Positions 61,851-64,000 of a DNA stretch of 64,000 nt are shown in pieces. The position numbers and the translations under genes are program-made. The notes under the pieces were generated by a model. The model saw only the letters and a program-made list of their open reading frames with translations, was not told where the DNA came from and did not search any database. The first letter of the stretch is position 1. Every line of letters begins with the position of its first letter. Source of the stretch: CAWBBA01 sp963729795 (lineage in GTDB: Bacteria; Desulfobacterota; Desulfomonilia; Desulfomonilales; Desulfomonilaceae). The stretch covers positions 1 to 64,000 of the forward strand of contig CAVSPC010000039.1 in assembly GCA_963729795.1 (NCBI GenBank). The letters run 5' to 3'.

Positions 61851-63894
61851 ATGGCCTTTTTCAGAAAAACCGAAGAGCAACAATCCCACGTCGCTCAAGA
61901 CATTCTCGACCTCAGAAGCGAGATCGAAAGAGCACATTTGCCGGAAAATGTAGCCGACGTAGCCAGGAAGGAACTGGAGAAGCTCGAGAAGACCGACCCG
62001 TCTGCAGCGGAATACTCTATCGGCACAACTTACCTGGATTATCTCGCGTCTCTCCCTTGGAACCGTTACACGGAGGACAATTTAGACATCGACAGGGCTG
62101 AGCGCGTTCTGGAAAGCCGACACCACGGCTTGGCAATCGTGAAAGAGCGGATACTCGAGTACCTTGCTGTCAGAACACTCTGCAATAAAAAGACATCTCG
62201 GATTCTTGTTGTGGATGATGAAGCGATTGCACGTGAAAACATTGAGCATGTTCTGGCCAAGCAAGGCCATGAAATAGACACCGCGTGCAACGGCATCGAA
62301 GCCTTGGAAAAGCTGAAAGACCAGCAGTTCGATCTCGTTGTCACCGACCTGAAGATGGAGAAAATGAATGGGCTTCAACTTTTGGAGACCATAAAGCGGA
62401 CGACTCCTTACACCGACATTATCATGATCACAGGGTATGCCACAGTGGATTCTGCGGTGGACGCGTTGACAAAGGGAGCCGCATACTACCTGGCAAAACC
62501 TTTCAAGCTGGATGACTTGCGTTCTACCGTTAATCGGATACTTGATAAGAAACGGCACGCGCAAATAACGCGTGGGCCCATCCTCTGCTTCTCAGGTCCG
62601 CCCGGAACAGGCAAGACCTCCATCGGTCAAGCGATTGCCGACGCGATGGAACGGAAATTCGTACGATTTTCTCTCGCGGGGCTGCGTGATGAAGCTGAAT
62701 TAAGAGGCCATCGAAGAAACGTACGTTGGGGCAATGCCCGGCCGCATCATGAACGAAGTCAGGCGGTTGGCTCTCAAGAATCCCGTGTTTATGCTGGATG
62801 AGATCGACAAGATCGGTCAGGACTTCAGAGGAGACCCCGCGTGCGTCCTACTCGAAATTTTAGATCCTGAACAGAACCATCAATTTGTAGATCATTATCT
62901 GGATGTGCCTTTCGATCTGTCGTCCGTTATGTTTATCGCCACTGCCAACGTCGTGGAAAACCTTCCCACGCCTCTTCTGGATCGCCTCGAAGTGCTCAAC
63001 TTCTCAGGCTACACCGAGAAAGAAAAGAGGGAGATCGCTAAAGACTACTTGGTTCCTCGCCAGTTGAGGGACAACGGCCTAGTTGGCCGAGGCATACACT
63101 TTACCGATCAGGCCCTGGTAAAAATCATTCAGGAACATACCAGAGAGGCCGGGCTCCGGAATCTCGAACGTGAAATAGCTAATATCGCCAGGAAACTGGC
63201 ACGGATCTGTTTGAAGCAGAATGAAGGACCTGTGCCTACCGTTGTGGACGAGAACCTCGTACGGGAATTTTTGGGCCCCCGGAAATTCTCACATGAGGCA
63301 CTTGAAGCGGGGGACCAGGTCGGCGTCACCACCGGCTTGGTTTGGACCGAATTCGGCGGGGAAATCATCTTTGTGGAGGCTACCCGAATGAGAGGTAGCC
63401 AGCAGCTAATTCTGACTGGTTCCCTGGGGGCTATCCTAAAAGAGTCGGCCCAGGCAGCATTGAGTTATGTTCGAAGTCATGCCGATCTCTACGGCATTGA
63501 TCCTGAGTTCTTTTTCGAAAATGATATTCACATCCACATCCCGGCCGGTGCGGTCCCCAAAGATGGACCATCCGCAGGAGTAACAATTGCCGTGGCTCTT
63601 ATTTCTCTCCTCACGTCCCGGCCCGCGAGACGCGGCGTGGGCATGAGCGGAGAAATCACCCTCAATGGCAAAATCCTGGGCGTCAGCGGTATTCGTGAAA
63701 AGGTCTTGGCAGCGCAACGGGCTAGCCTGACGGCTGTCGTATTTCCCAAGCGAAACGAAGTTGATGTCAACAGCTTGCCGAAAGACGTAACGGATGGCCT
63801 GGAACTGGTTTTAGCCGAGGACGTCGGAGAACTGATTGACCTCGTGCTTCCCCATAGCATCTCGCGAGGTGCGGGGCCTGCCACTGATGCGTAG
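61851..63894 (+). CDS. Lon-type protease with an inserted response-regulator receiver domain, frameshifted
   Basis: About 680 residues after correction. Residues 1-110 match the Lon linker (YLDYLASLPWNRYTEDNLDI, ILEYLAVRTL); the N-terminal substrate domain is absent. A receiver follows (115-235): ILVVDDE, phospho-Asp166 in VVTDLKMEK, MITGYATVDSA, Lys216 in LAKPFK. Then the AAA+ core: Walker A ILCFSGPPGTGKTSIGQAIA, Walker B VFMLDEIDKIG. The protease domain has PKDGPSAGVTIAVA (catalytic Ser) and IREKVLAAQR (Lys). One extra A at 62717-62719 breaks the frame after LRGHRR; the other frame continues TYVGAMPGRI. GAGAGG precedes the ATG. Confidence 0.88.
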
Positions 63895-64000
63895 AACGGG
63901 CGTCTTGCCTGTCGGTTCTTCATAGCGGGCGGAATACCCACTCTGCCAAGAGGTCACTGTACGGTGGTCAAGTGAAGCCATCTCGAAGTAGTTTCGATGC

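Overview
The window reads as a chromosome segment of an anaerobic deltaproteobacterium (Desulfobacterota; a Desulfomonile- or Syntrophobacter-like lineage would fit, but the genus is a guess). The pointers are a 2-oxoacid:ferredoxin oxidoreductase joined to HdrA-MvhD/HdrC/HdrB, a DUF362-ferredoxin protein, class III polyhydroxyalkanoate (PHA) synthase genes, NtrC-family sigma-54 regulation, many TTG starts, and short palindromic repeats between and even inside genes. No rRNA, tRNA or CRISPR was seen.

Layout. 0.1-10.1 kb: cell-surface glycan or lipid-linked sugar genes (methyltransferase, B12-radical SAM, GT2, three multi-membrane GT-C-like proteins; one has an in-frame TGA, another carries a dispersed repeat in its reading frame). 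10.4-20.7 kb: housekeeping and mixed genes (priA, membrane thioredoxin, yqeB, trpS, nth, DUF2062, a divergent thymidylate synthase, rtcB). 21-23.6 kb: an accessory patch with an AbiJ-like gene and hicBA among repeats. 23.6-31.4 kb: AhpD-like, PAP2, archease, gyrA, SPOR, argS and a 56-residue Cys-rich gene. 33.1-41.5 kb: korDABC-hdrA/mvhD-hdrC-hdrB-mrp, an electron-transfer operon. 41.8-46.1 kb: rhomboid, HemW-like radical SAM, GAF-GAF histidine kinase. 46.4-52.7 kb: PHA metabolism (PHA-synthase-like protein, phasin-like protein, phaJ, phaE, phaC, ferredoxin), with an IS66 remnant wedged between phaE and phaC. 52.8-63.9 kb: stress and regulatory genes.

The most notable content is in 52.8-63.9 kb. 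A universal-stress-like gene and a histidine kinase/NtrC-type regulator pair are divergent, each with a sigma-54 promoter, and share a 720-base control region holding three perfect palindromes of the form TGTTGCR-N3-YGCAACA. Two more copies lie 7.6 kb away between a small stress-like gene (near-consensus sigma-54 promoter) and a Lon-type protease that has lost its N-terminal substrate domain and carries a receiver domain inserted between the linker and the AAA+ core. That receiver closely resembles the receiver of the NtrC-type regulator. The inference is one phosphorelay driving both sigma-54 transcription and a phospho-controlled protease. Beside it a TetR-type repressor and two matching operators (GGAATGA-N4-TCATTCC) appear to control a DUF362-ferredoxin gene and the repressor itself.

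Data-quality caution: at least five genes (nth, hicA, the PAP2 gene, the lon-like gene, the IS66 transposase) are split by single-base indels in short homopolymer runs, with the rest of the protein readable in the next frame. Sequencing or assembly error is the simplest explanation for most of them.
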